DNA of 64,000 nucleotides. Source: Pyxicephalus adspersus (Eukaryota > Chordata > Amphibia > Anura > Pyxicephalidae). The notes beneath the pieces were generated by a model. That model had not been told where the DNA came from, ran no database searches, and saw nothing but the letters and a program-made list of their open reading frames with translations. The stretch is taken from the NCBI RefSeq assembly GCF_032062135.1, contig NC_092866.1:30017459-30081458 (forward strand), given 5' to 3'. Positions 23,000 to 33,771 of this stretch are shown here, piece after piece. Within the stretch, counting starts at the first letter, position 1. Every line of letters begins with the position of its first letter. Position numbers and translations under genes: made by a program.

Positions 23000-23720
23000 C
23001 TCAAAGGCCTTTTACTGAGTCCTCCCCCACTCAAAATTATACTTTTTCCTGGTTTCCTTGTACAATGGGGCTAAAATTTAGGCCAAATGGTGGATATGAT
23101 GTCTCCAGAATCCAAACAACCCAATATAACTCTGTGTCTCTACTTTGTTCTTGGGCACCTTAAAGTCCATGATCTTCTGTTTTGCTTTGGGGAAAATTTC
23201 CCTCTGACCCTTTTTCCAGTAAATGCAGAGGAATTTAACTCCTTGTGCCAGCCCCTGGATCTGGTCTGGGTTAATTCCCACCCTTTCCCTTTCATGTGGT
23301 CCAACAGTGTGAGTAGATACTTTTCTACTTCTTCTTTGCTATTACCTAGTATCATTATGTCATCAATGTAGTGTGAAATATGCATGTGTTTTGGTATCTG
23401 GAATTCATCCAAATGTTCTGCCACAATCCTGTGACAGATAGTGGGGCTATGTAACCACCCCATTGGCAGCCGTGTAAATGTGTACTGCCTTCCCTGCCAT
23501 GTAAAAGCAAACTGATCCTGTGCTTTTTTCCTCTATTGGTATAGTGAAAAAGGCATTAGCCAAATCAACCACAGCATACCAGGTTCCTGGTTGTCTCTGT
23601 ACATTCTCTATCAGTGTGATGGTGTCTGGGACTGCCGCAGGTAAAGGGGGTGTCTTTGTTAAGTTCCTTATAGTCTGCCTTCGGGTTTCCGCACTGGCCA
23701 GATGCGATTATTCCATATGG
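23000..23720 (-). pseudogene. pol: Retroviral reverse transcriptase, broken
   Basis: The palm motif is visible as HYIDDIMILG in the 23463-23140 frame, preceded by a 'LHSPTICHRIV' stretch that is the usual region before the catalytic loop. The frame 23281-23078 carries the thumb/connection (GVKFLCIYW, then YIGLFGFWRHHI), which resembles ERV-L elements. Fingers sequence lies in other frames near 23720-23470. Two frameshifts at least separate the parts. Confidence 0.8.
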
Positions 23721-23771
23721 TAGTGGTTGGTCTCATTGCCCCCACCTCTACCATATCCCTAATTGTTTCCT

Positions 23772-23999
23772 CTATCTCTTTTTGACCTCCTGGTATCCGA
23801 TACTGTTTATAAATACAGTGTGTTTCCCCATCGGCAGCCAACCTATTTTAAGCGCCACCCGTGTCTGTACTGCCTGGGTAGGTTTACCGCCCAATCTGCT
23901 TAAGGTTACCCTTTGTCCCTTAAAGAAATGCGGGTTTCCATAAATCAAGGTGGCCTCTGCCCCGGTATAAATTAAAGCTTGTACTTTGTTTGTTACCAT
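23772..23999 (-). pseudogene. pol: Retroviral aspartic protease, active site altered
   Basis: The 75-codon frame matches a retropepsin: VQALIYTGAEATLIYG is the active-site strand, but the catalytic Asp of the D-T/S-G-A motif is Tyr (Y-T-G-A). It is followed by a strand-rich body (RVTLSRLGGK, ...RVALKIG...). It lies just upstream of RT on the minus strand. Sequence at 24000-24300 on the same strand, with a polar NKGNSQEYNENGEQEGR stretch, may be the gag end. Confidence 0.65.
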
Positions 24000-24548
24000 T
24001 TTTCCAATGAATCGCTAATTTAGTAAAGAGTCTCTGATCTCTACTTATTTGTACCGGGGCTTGACCTCCCGCCTATTCAGAATTCTCCTCCTCATCAGCC
24101 AACTCAAACTACTTTTGAGGAGGAGGTTCCTGGGTTTGGGGCCTTCCTTCCTGTTCACCATTTTCATTGTATTCCTGGCTATTGCCTTTGTTATATATTC
24201 CCAGGGGTACAGTTCGCTCCCCCATAACTTAGGGGGGTTGGGTTGGCAGAGCCCCTTATTGAGCGGGTCTGGCAGCCACTACCTTTTTCTGTAAATACAT
24301 CTTCCAGAGGACTGATGTCTCAACACTAGTGTTGTTGTTCGAATTCGGGTCGTCCTAATGTTCAACCCGAATATGACCATTCAAATTTATTCGAAACCCC
24401 GAATTTGACCCCCCCACAATGCCTAGGGACCTCCCCCATGATGCCTAGGGCCCTCCAATAACAGCAGGGGTTGCTCCCCTCCATGTTTGTTGTGGCAGGC
24501 AGCCGATTGTCTGTCTGTTACTTCATGCCACACAGGCAGCCATTGACC

Positions 24549-24556
24549 TATATAAG
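24549..24556 (+). promoter_or_regulatory. TATA-like box of the hAT element
   Basis: TATATAAG lies about 590 bp upstream of the first transposase ATG and 220 bp inside the element. It is the only clear TATA in the non-coding 5' part. Activity is inferred only. Confidence 0.35.
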
Positions 24557-24777
24557 GCCAGGGCGTGCCTGCATTTACCACTCCTGACAGAGATTTGCTA
24601 GCATCACAACCTTTCTGTGCAGCTTGGCTTGCTTTGTCAAAGTGAAAAAAAGTGCTTTACTTTGTTAGACTGTGTCACACTCACACTATTAGTCAGATAG
24701 ATTGTTGGATTGTACTGTATTGGTGCAGTCCTGAAATCTACTGTACTCAGATAGGTTCAGTGTTTCACTGTTAGCTA

Positions 24778-24826
24778 AATAGATAGATAGATACATTGAT
24801 AAATAGATAGATAGATAAATAGTCAG
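24778..24826. repeat. (GATA)n-like microsatellite
   Basis: Imperfect GATA/AATA repeats inside the 5' noncoding part of the hAT element. Confidence 0.8.
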
Positions 24827-25524
24827 TCAATGTGTTACATACAGGCAGCCAGAGGCAGGGTCCCCTCGCTGACTACGTGCATAGTATCACACTTGTACTG
24901 AGAGACAGACACACAGACGCAGTGTATACTACAGTATATAGTTTGTATACTGTGCTGCATATTACAAGCGTCACCTCTGAAGGAAAGTGCTGCATAAAAC
25001 ACACACACAGCACACTTACATTTTTTGTGTCAACCCCCCTCCCCCCAATAAAAAAATCCACTTACTGTACAAATTTAAATATACATATAGCATATTAGCT
25101 ACAAAGTATTTTGCAGGGTGTCAAGCCACACAAAAAAAATTCTACAATGTCTGGCCAAAGAGGAAAGGGCAGCTTTCGCAGGGGTGGCAAGCAAAGCAGT
25201 ATGAGTTTGTTTTTAGCTGCAGACCCAAGAACAAGAAGCGCTGCTGTTGTTGGTGGGCGTCCCTTATTGCCACACCATGAACAAGAGGTAGTGGAGTACA
25301 TGACCCAGCCTGGGTCAAGTGATTGTACAGGTGTCCCAAACAGTCCATGATACACCTGTTCCTCCTAGTTCTTCATCAGCGGCTGGAAAGTCACGTGTAC
25401 AGCAGTATGTAGAGGAGTCCCACCGAGGGGTTGGAGAGGCGGAGCTACAAACATTCCTTCAAGATGCTCAGTTGTTTCAGTCATCTGACGAAGAGAGTTA
25501 GTTCACAGGCTTTCCCTCCACTTA

Positions 25525-26384
25525 CCCTGTTTCCCCGATGATAAGACACTGTCTTATTTTTTTTTGAAGGCCAAAATATGCTCTAGGGCTTATTTNNNNN
25601 NNNNNNNNNNNNNNNNNNNNNNNNNNNNNNNNNNNNNNNNNNNNNNNNNNNNNNNNNNNNNNNNNNNNNNNNNNNNNNNNNNNNNNNNNNNNNNNNNNNN
25701 NNNNNNNNNNNNNNNNNNNNNNNNNNNNNNNNNNNNNNNNNNNNNNNNNNNNNNNNNNNNNNNNNNNNNNNNNNNNNNNNNNNNNNNNNNNNNNNNNNNN
25801 NNNNNNNNNNNNNNNNNNNNNNNNNNNNNNNNNNNNNNNNNNNNNNNNNNNNNNNNNNNNNNNNNNNNNNNNNNNNNNNNNNNNNNNNNNNNNNNNNNNN
25901 NNNNNNNNNNNNNNNNNNNNNNNNNNNNNNNNNNNNNNNNNNNNNNNNNNNNNNNNNNNNNNNNNNNNNNNNNNNNNNNNNNNNNNNNNNNNNNNNNNNN
26001 NNNNNNNNNNNNNNNNNNNNNNNNNNNNNNNNNNNNNNNNNNNNNNNNNNNNNNNNNNNNNNNNNNNNNNNNNNNNNNNNNNNNNNNNNNNNNNNNNNNN
26101 NNNNNNNNNNNNNNNNNNNNNNNNNNNNNNNNNNNNNNNNNNNNNNNNNNNNNNNNNNNNNNNNNNNNNNNNNNNNNNNNNNNNNNNNNNNNNNNNNNNN
26201 NNNNNNNNNNNNNNNNNNNNNNNNNNNNNNNNNNNNNNNNNNNNNNNNNNNNNNNNNNNNNNNNNNNNNNNNNNNNNNNNNNNNNNNNNNNNNNNNNNNN
26301 NNGGGGGGGCTTATTTTTCATTTTTACCTAAAAAGGGGGGGCTGTCTTATTTGATGGCCCTGTCTTATCATCGGGGAAACACGG
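25525..26384. mobile_element. TA-flanked MITE with CCCTGTTTCCCCGATGATAAGACA ends
   Basis: The ends CCCTGTTTCCCCGATGATAA... and ...TTATCATCGGGGAAACACGG are inverted repeats of about 24 bp with one mismatch, bordered by TA on both sides (25523-25524, 26385-26386). TA duplication is typical of Tc1/mariner-type transposition. The same left end, also preceded by TA, occurs at 57091. The interior is the assembly gap. Confidence 0.8.
25596..26302. other. Assembly gap (707 N)
   Basis: Run of N. The long 'ORFs' across it are artefacts. Both gap edges are in MITE sequence (GGGCTTATTT). Confidence 0.99.
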
Positions 26385-28599
26385 TAGTTTTCACCAGAAC
26401 ACTCAGCCAGACGAGCCATTTTCAAACTGGCTCCAAAAGGCCGCTGCTTCATTTCGGCACATATAGGGAAACTGTCTCTTCTGATGATGATGATGATGTC
26501 CTTGATCCGACATGGGGCGAACAAGGAGATCATCATAGGTAGGAAGAAGAGGAGGAGTAGGAAGTAGAGGAGGAGGTTGCAGAGCGCCCTCAAAGGGGGA
26601 GAGAGAGAAAGAGGGTAAAAGCTGCCCACACTCTGCATTTTTCAAGTACCAGTGAGGCAAGTCATTGACGTAAATCGTCGGAAGCTGTCACCACAGCTAT
26701 GCCTCAACAACTGCAGACCGCCACCAGGAGCACCAGCTTCAGAGCACCTTTCGGCCCAGTTAGATGTTTGCCAGTGTGGGCATTTTTTAATGTCCATAGT
26801 GATGACAACACTATGGTCATCTGCAAACTGTGTGCTCAACACTTGAAACGAGCAAAAACCCAAACAAACTTGGAACAAGTTGCATGAGCACTCATTTAAA
26901 AAGCCACCACCCGGTAACCTGGCGAGAACACCTGGTCAAAGCACAGAGCGACCACCTCCGCCCAAGATGCAAGCTCAAACTGCTCGATCTTCCTCAGCTG
27001 CCTTTCCTCCTTCTGCCACCAAAGTTACCTGTGCTGCTGCCAGAAATTTGAGTGGGGCATGTAGCCGAGCATTACCTTTAACAGCCTCCACCAGCGGTGA
27101 GCAGGAGCTCCAACGCAGAACGGCTGCTGTTTGTGGCATTGCTAGCAGTCAAGACCAGGCATCATTGCCATCCCCAACAACTTCTACCCCATCGTCCAAT
27201 CTTTCTGTGGTTAGCATTACCAGCATCCAACCTTCCATCCCCCAGATGCTGGAGCGCAAGAGAAAATATGGCCCAAATGACCCCAAAACAAAGCTAATCA
27301 ATGCGGCAATTGCACAGCTGATTGCGTTAGAGCTTTACCAGCTGGTGGACTCCAATGCGTTCCTTTACACATTCCTCTGCACGAAGCCAGAGTATGTTAT
27401 GCCTAAGTAACAGTATTTTGCAGAAAAATGTGTTCTTGCTTTGCATGAACATGTGCAGAGCAATGTGTCCATGGCCCTGCAGCACTGACAACAAGGTGCA
27501 CCTGACAACCAACAGTTGGTCGAGCAAGCATGGCGTGGGAAGATATATTTCCTATACAGCTCACTGGGTAACTTTGGTGGCAGCAGGGGAAGATGCAGCT
27601 GCAGCAAGGGCTGCATAACTACCTCCACCCAGAGCACATCGCCATGCAATTTCCTCCTCAACCTCCACTTCCTCCTCCTCCTTTGACTCTTGTGCCTCAA
27701 CCTGTTCTTCCAGGGACACTTTGCCATGGAGACCCAGCACCTCCCATTCGGCAGCATGTGTCCACCACCAGCAACAACCTGCAGTTTACTATTTCGGTGC
27801 AGTTTGCTATTCAGACATTGCCACTCAGTCCTGAGATTGCGAAGCCTTGGTTCCCTCAGCTACACGGGCACAGCCATTTTAAGTGCCTTGCGGGAGCAGG
27901 AGGACATATGGCTAACTCCCAACAGACTTCAGCCAGGCAAGGTCTTGTGTGACAACAGGGCCAATCTGCTGGCAGCCCTGCGTTTTGGGAAACTCACACA
28001 CGTACCTTGCCTGGCTCACGTCATGAACCTGATAGTAGAGCGCTTCCTTAGGAATTACCCAGGCCTCCAGCGGCTATTGCTGAAGGCCAGAAAGTTGTCA
28101 GCGCATTTCTGCTGGTCAAACACAGACAGTGCCAGATTGGTGGATTTACAGCGAAATCTCAACCTGCCAGTGCACCAGTTAATTTGTGATGTGGCCACAC
28201 GTTGGAATTCCACCTTTTACATGCTGCAGCGGCTGGCTGAACAACAGAAAGTGGTGGTGGATTACGTGGCATAGTCTGTTCGTTTCAGCCATATACCTAC
28301 ACTACCTTTCTTCAGCCCTGCGGAGTGGCTGCAAATTGAGGACTTGTGCGCTGTATTGTCACCTTTTGAAGAGGCCACCAGGATGATCAGCAGAGATCAG
28401 GCCTGTGTCAGTGACGGCATTAGAGGTTGAGGCCATCACCCATATGGACAGTGTCGAAGCTGTAGCTATCGGAGACATGAATGGATCAACGAGATTCCAA
28501 TCCGTACCAACTATGTAGGGAAACCACATGAAAGGGAACGGGATTGGCGGAATCAATGGGGCAAGAAGACCCTGTTGAGCTTGAATCTAGTCTGGCATC

Positions 28600-29479
28600 T
28601 AGAGCTGGGTACTGGGCAGTGGGCAGGTGGCAGCAGTAGCCCCAGGAAAGAACAAAAACAGCTGGGGCATTGGTCCCACTAATCCATCACAAAAGGAAAT
28701 ACAACCTCCTTCTTTTTGGTATTAAGTTACAGGTTAACTTTTTACCATAAACAAAGGAAATGGGAAAATTAGATGGATAGGAAAAGAAAGCAGGTAAGGG
28801 AGAAAGAGAAAGGGAGGGTGTGTGGAAAAGACAGAAAACAGTAGAGAAAGAAAAGGAAAAAAGAGGGGGAGGAGGGGGCTTTCTGTTGTAAAGCACCTGT
28901 CAACACAATCCTCTGCAGGGGGAATTGACTGTACACCTTGTTATCATAGCTAGATCTGCCTCCCCCATCAAACACTAAAAATTATACATAACAATCATGC
29001 AATCTGGGCAAGTCCTTTACCAGAGCATGACCTATAAAAAAGCTGGCATGGCATGAATACTTCAGAGACAATAAGTATGACATTTCAGTAAACTTAGAAG
29101 AAAAAAAGGTAAAGTCCCAAAGCCTTCGGTGAAAAATCCGAAGGAAGGGATGTTGACCAACTATAGTTTCCTCTTCTAGGCTATGAAAGCCAGGGAGCAG
29201 TCAGAGTAAAAGGAAGGGGCAGAGTCTTCAAGTGCCCAATATTTTAGACTTCAATAGAGGCCAGGGATGTGCTCATTAATGTGGGAGCCATGTAAAAGGA
29301 ACCCTGGTCTCCTGCTCACTGAGCAAGTAGTTACTGGGATTGATGTTGAGGGTGAAGGGGTTATGAGGATGAACATAGAGAGAGCTTGATTACTGTGGTT
29401 GGAGGAAGTTGTAGGGGCTCCTAGAAAATGAAGGCCAGCCCTGTGGATGAACATCCTAACAAATTTCCTAACAAATTAA
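28600..29479. other. No gene seen; purine-rich tract
   Basis: The plus strand has a long A/G-rich tract at about 28745-28880 (mostly GGAAAAGAAAG-like words). No ORF with recognisable motifs. A gradual start of the CR1-like ORF1 region may lie near 29200-29480. Confidence 0.5.
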
Positions 29480-30110
29480 TAACAAAAAGTTATGTGAAGA
29501 TGTGAAGGTGGCAAACCCAGCAGCCCAAGGTGTTACTGCTACCCCTAACAGCCGTGAGAGCAGCCCATCTAGTGGGGGGGGGGGGGAAACAATGCAGAAA
29601 GGAGTAGACAATTGGTTGTCACAGGATTCTATATTGAGGAGGACTGATAGAATGGTTTGTCACCTGGATTCCTTCAACCAAATGGTTTGCTGTCTTCCTG
29701 GTGCCAGGGTTTGGCTTGTGGTGGAATAAGTGGACTCATTTTGGTGAGGGTCTGGGCATGACCCAGCTGTCTTGGTCTATGTTGGAACTAATGACAGGAC
29801 ATATGGAACATTGAGGATCCTTAAAAATCAGATTAAAGAACTAGGCTTCAAGTTAAAGGAAAGGATCTCCAAGGTTATTTTCACTGGAATATTGCCTGTG
29901 CCATGTGCAACACAATATAGGCAGCGGGGGTATATGTCCTGGTATAAAAGGGAAGGGTTTGGGTTCTTGGGTCACAGGGGGTACTTTTAATTGGGGTACA
30001 AGCTATATACCAGACATGGTTTGCACCTAAATGGAAGGGGGTTGTGCTAAGGAACAAATTTATGGGAATTGTAGAGGGATATTTAAACTAGGATAGAGGG
30101 GGGTGGGACA
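29480..30110 (+). pseudogene. CR1-type LINE ORF1 with SGNH esterase-like domain, broken
   Basis: Plus-strand frames contain, in order, GARVWLVVE, then VYVGTNDRTYGT (the GTND block of SGNH hydrolases), LKNQIKELGFKLKERISKV, FTGILPVPCA, then YKREGFGFLGHRGYF and RHGLHLNGRG (the D-x-x-H block, here H-G-L-H, so the catalytic Asp is lost). This order is known from the esterase domain in ORF1 of CR1/L2-type LINEs. Stops and frameshifts occur between blocks. RT is absent nearby. Confidence 0.65.
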
Positions 30111-32253
30111 GTCAAATAAGGTGGCAGAAAGATGAGACAGGGCTCAGTCATGAGTGGAGGGTGGATTGGGGATAGTTGGGGGGAAGGTTATGGATAAATA
30201 TAGGGAGTTTCTCATGTTACACATTTAGCCACTTGCTAATACCATAATGGTCTGCTAAGCATTAGTCTACCAAAGAAATAGTATTTCTGCTAGTTGGGTG
30301 AGAAACCCCAGATTGAAAGTCTATGAGTTATATACAGTATATGGAGGATTCCAGAAAGTACTGCCAGAATTGGAGAACATGGCCATCTATACAGAAGTTC
30401 TACAGGTATACATGACTCCTTAGGGAGTACTTTATGCACAGTGTTGAGTATATACAGGTCTGTATAATTGTGTGCATGTGAAGATATTCTCCTTGTAATT
30501 ATACTATTAGGTGAACCCATTTGTATTAGAGTGTACATACCAATACTCTTTGTCTGGGAGCCTAGTTAGAATTAGTGCAGAGTTCTTTAAACTGAATAGA
30601 ATAGAGCCAGGTTAGGAAACTGACAGCCCATAGAGAGCTGGAGGTCCAATTTCAGCAGCAGGATAGAGAATCTTTAGGAACTGCGTGGCAGAGTAGATAG
30701 GCTGACACTGTTCCAGTGCCACACCGCTGATTTCTTCAGAAACAAGTTACTCTTCAAGCTGTTCTGGCACCTGTTGGAGGATCTCCTCATCACCGCCATC
30801 CTAACTCAAAGTGATTCCAGCCGATGCCACATCTGATCTCATCTTCAGGGGCCCCTGCAACTGAACTTTACTGCAATCTGTACCTGGAGGTATCTTTACA
30901 GGATGCCTGCTGGGTTTATTTACTCATATACTATTCCTGTATGTTGAATATTTATGCTGGTAATGAACATTTACCATATAAATGTATTGTTATTTCAATT
31001 CTGTGTGTACAGATATCTTTTAATGCTGTAATGGTATGCTTGGTGCAGTAATTCCTCTGCTCCCAAACAATTTAAATTACTGAAAAATTTCCCAGGAAAG
31101 GAATCTCCTCTGCTCTCAGAGGCCCTATCCTGGGTAGGGGCACTGCCAAACCCATTAACAAATCCACTCTTCCACATAGCAAAGGCATTATTGATAAATC
31201 TACACAATAGATATTTGTTGGACCTGAGAGTGTTTGAATCATCACTAGAAGCAATGGAAGAACAAATAAAGCCCTACATCTTCATACTGTATAAATGTAG
31301 TTGTAAGTGGAGCTATTTTATTTAATTAACCAACAAATATGTATTAATCAGTATTGACTGTTTTTTTCCTATTAATATATATGGTTTGAGTTGTCTTTCA
31401 CGTGTGGTGGAATCTTGTTATTATCAACGTGTAGTTATAATTTGGGGATTGTTTGACATGTTATTTCCTAACTGGTATTTTTGTTCAGTAATAATGTTGG
31501 TAATACCGTAGATAAAGAAATATTAAGACACTACTTTAATAGAAGATAGTCAATATTTGGGAAATTTGGATTTTGTTTTTAGTTTTAAAGGTATGCGGGT
31601 ATTATTATTATTAATATTATTATTTTTATTATCAATATTATGAATATGCCCCTGCTTTATTGTTGAAGATTATGTATGTTAAAGACACAGTAAGTTTCGA
31701 GAAATATATATATTAATATTAAATTTTTTTATTTGAAGCGTAACTTTGGCTTTTGCTGTCATATCCTTGGTCTGCCATACCTATTATTCTGTGAAAGTAC
31801 CACCTCACTGTCCGGAGTGCATCTGAGAATCCCTGTAAATATGTAAGTGCTTATGAATTTCATATGGAACTGTGTTTTGTATTATTAGAATGTATCCTAA
31901 TGGATTCAAATGAATATAAGTATGTATATGCATATATATTTGACAAGAGATTCTAGGTCTCACTGTTCCTGATGAAGCGAACTGTGTTCCTTAAAACATG
32001 TAGAACATGCTAATAACACCAAAAAGAGAGACTTACACAGAGAATAAAGTTGTTTTAGACATTTTATTGATTGGTAAATAAATTGTATTGTATGATTTTT
32101 TACAAGTTGTCAATATGGTCTTTAAGAATGCCTACAAAAGTCACAGGAAACCTTTGTCTTTTCCTTTTCTTTTAGTTTGTAAAATAAATTAGGGATGTGA
32201 AATATAAATAACTGATAGGGAAGTGGAACTGCCTTAATTTTCTTGTTGGTATT
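30111..32253. other. No gene seen; AT-rich DNA
   Basis: No ORF has recognisable motifs. ATT-rich low-complexity sequence lies around 31595-31640, and a hammerhead-like motif at 31964-32007 (listed separately). Confidence 0.5.
31964..32007 (+). ncRNA. Hammerhead-like motif with canonical CTGATGA
   Basis: CTGATGA at 31969-31975 is the exact hammerhead core. Outer arms TGTTC (31964-31968) and GAACA (32003-32007) pair perfectly. A hairpin GAAC-TGT-GTTC (31979-31989) lies where stem II belongs, then AAAACATGTA, with ACATGT replacing ACGCGT. The stem II base and the G of GAAA are imperfect, so activity is uncertain. Confidence 0.55.
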
Positions 32254-32546
32254 TGTTGGAATATTGCAACAGCATTCATGCCTTATCTTCATGTGCTAAG
32301 AGACACTAGATGTCACTCTTCATTTTGTTAATATGTATGTTATATAGTGCTGTAAAACTGCATTATTGTTTCTGCTTCTTCCTGTTCCTACCACCATGTT
32401 GTGATGGTATTGCTGTTTTCCTCTTAATTCTTCCATACAGTTTATGTACAGAATGTATCCCTGTATGATCCACAAGTAAAGGCTTTCCTACCATCTGTAG
32501 AGCTGCAGCTTTCTGTGTAATCTTCATTAGACCACATCATCAAACA
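32254..32546 (+). repeat. 5' LTR of the copia element
   Basis: Starts TGTTGGAATATTGCAACA and ends CAAACA. It aligns end to end with 37257-37515, sharing GATCCACAAGTAAAGGCTTT and AGACACTAGATG. Sequence after it, GGTTATTGGTCCGG, is where a primer-binding site would lie. Confidence 0.9.
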
Positions 32547-32864
32547 GGTTATTGGTCCGGTCACATGCCAGCTCAGCGAATGGATTAACACAAGGAATCC
32601 AGAGCTATTGTGGTCTAAAAATATAAGTAAGATACACAGCTCTGTTCACTCAAGTAAGTGAGACAATCATGGCCAGCAGCTCAGAATTTAGCTACTAGCT
32701 CAGAATTTTAACCACTAGCTGTGGCTAAACCTTATAATGAGAATTATCAACTGTGAAAGTTGAAATGCTGATATCCAGAGATGACATGAAGTTATTACTA
32801 CAGACAGACCAGATGTAAATCACCAGGAATTTGATAAGAATAACAGACAAGCAAGGGAAACTAT

Positions 32865-33080
32865 GGTCCTGATTTATTAAAGCTCTCCAAGGCTGGAGAG
32901 AATACACTTTGATCAGTGAAGCTCGGTAATCCAGCAAACCTGGATTGGATCTGGTCCAGGATTCAAAACATTTGCTAGCAAATTGCAAATGATTTTAAGT
33001 AATCCATTCCAGGTTTTCTGGATCCCCCAGTTTCACAGTGTATTATCTCCAGCCTTAAAGAGCTTTAGTAAATCAGGGCC
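32865..33080. mobile_element. Palindromic MITE (GGGCCTGATTTAT family), copy 2
   Basis: Ends GGTCCTGATTTATTAAAGC and GCTTTAGTAAATCAGGGCC; flanked by TAT on both sides (32862-32864 and 33081-33083), a likely 3-bp target duplication. It interrupts the copia gag region. Confidence 0.85.
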
Positions 33081-33501
33081 TATGAGTCTGTTAGTTGGAG
33101 AAGATATAAGCCACGTGTCAGCCATATTACTATGCAGTGTACCTGACCTAAACAGTGCACTAATAAATGCTTTGGAAACAAGGCCTGAAACTAAACTAAC
33201 GCCAGATTTTGTCAGACTCAGTTGAATACAGGTGCAGAAAGGAGCAAGCAATTGTAATCCTGAGAGTAATTTTGGGACAGTCCTTAAATTCAGATACAAA
33301 GCCAAATATTAAAGAGAGCAGAGTATGCTTCAGATGCAAGAAACCAGGACACTAAAAGAAGTATTGTTCAATACGAAAAGCAGGGCAAAGATCAAAGTCT
33401 TCAAGAAATTTTAAACACACAGTAAAAGCTACAGTAAAGGACAATGACAGAGACCAGTGGCAGGGAACATTTAGAGTGACAAACCACAGAACTAGTATAT
33501 A

Positions 33502-33706
33502 GGGCCTGATTTAAAGCTCCCAAAGGCTGGAGAGAATACACTTTTAGAAGTGAAGCTGGGTGGTCCAGAAAACATGGAATGGATTTAAACTTGCTAGCAA
33601 ACGTTTTGAATCCTGGACCAGATCCATTCTGGGTTTGCTGGATCACCCTGCTTCACTTCTGAAGTGTATTCTCTCCAGCCTTGGAGAGCTTTCATAAATC
33701 AGGGCC
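33502..33706. mobile_element. Palindromic MITE (GGGCCTGATTTAT family), copy 3
   Basis: Ends GGGCCTGATTTAAAGCTC and GAGAGC...AAATCAGGGCC with internal complementary halves. Inserted just upstream of the copia protease. No clear duplication at the flanks. Confidence 0.85.
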
Positions 33707-33771
33707 AAAGACTCAGGAGCAACAAGTCACATGATAAGCAACAGAAACTTCTTTGCAGAGCTTGATACATA

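Larger units (their letters stand above)
19619..24300 (-). mobile_element. ERV-L-like endogenous retrovirus (pol plus possible env)
   Basis: On the minus strand the order is protease (23999-23772), RT (about 23720-23000), RNase H (22586-22000), integrase (22126-21300), dUTPase (21207-20785), then a possible env (20780-19619). A dUTPase downstream of integrase is the arrangement known for the class III ERV-L group; other retroviruses place it elsewhere or lack it. The RT and connection domain also fit ERV-L. Gag and the 5' LTR are missing: a hAT transposon begins at 24328. Frameshifts and stops occur in every domain, and I could not locate a 3' LTR. Confidence 0.75.
25141..28560 (+). pseudogene. 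hAT transposase (ZBED-like), broken
   Basis: The N-terminus (25147-25350, basic then polar) shifts frame near 25340, then gives LQTFLQDAQLFQSSDEES before the MITE. After it: acidic SSDDDDDVLDPTW, then a BED finger split by a frameshift (WAFFNVHS..ICKLCAQHL in one frame, TSCMSTHLKSHHP in the next). 27220-27410 has SIPQMLERKRKYGP and IAQLIALELYQLVD. The catalytic-domain part at 27870-28274 has LTHVPCLAHVMNLIVERFL and LICDVATRWNSTFYMLQRL, typical of hAT. The C-terminal dimerisation block is not seen. Stops and frameshifts are frequent. Confidence 0.8.
24328..28600 (+). mobile_element. hAT transposon with BED zinc finger, interrupted
   Basis: Begins (T)AGTGTTGTTGTTCGAATTCG, a hAT-type terminus that also occurs at 56807. 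A TATA-like box precedes a broken transposase reading frame from 25141 to about 28560. A TA-flanked MITE (25525-26384), mostly assembly gap, is inserted in the 5' part. I could not find the 3' terminal repeat or an 8-bp target duplication, so the right end is approximate. Confidence 0.7.
32547..33720 (+). pseudogene. gag: Copia gag remnant with zinc knuckle
   Basis: Readable pieces occur between two MITEs: MSLLVGEDISHVSAILL, LINALETRPETKLTPDF (33090-33220), and the CCHC knuckle CFRCKKPGH-stop-KKYC near 33329-33372, which keeps all Cys/His residues but has a TAA inside. Upstream gag is represented only by short, interrupted frames. It would have formed the particle core. Confidence 0.65.

Noticed and set aside
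24321..24334. Palindrome CAACACTAGTGTTG as a junction of two abutting hAT elements
   Set aside because: The left half lacks the further CGAACA-type terminal sequence, so only the right half is supported as a terminus.
25564..26331. 255-codon plus-strand and 243-codon minus-strand ORFs
   Set aside because: They are runs of unknown residues across an assembly gap, not genes.
26324..26660. Minus-strand ORFs with poly-leucine or poly-histidine
   Set aside because: They are the complement of the acidic and basic codons of the plus-strand hAT transposase.
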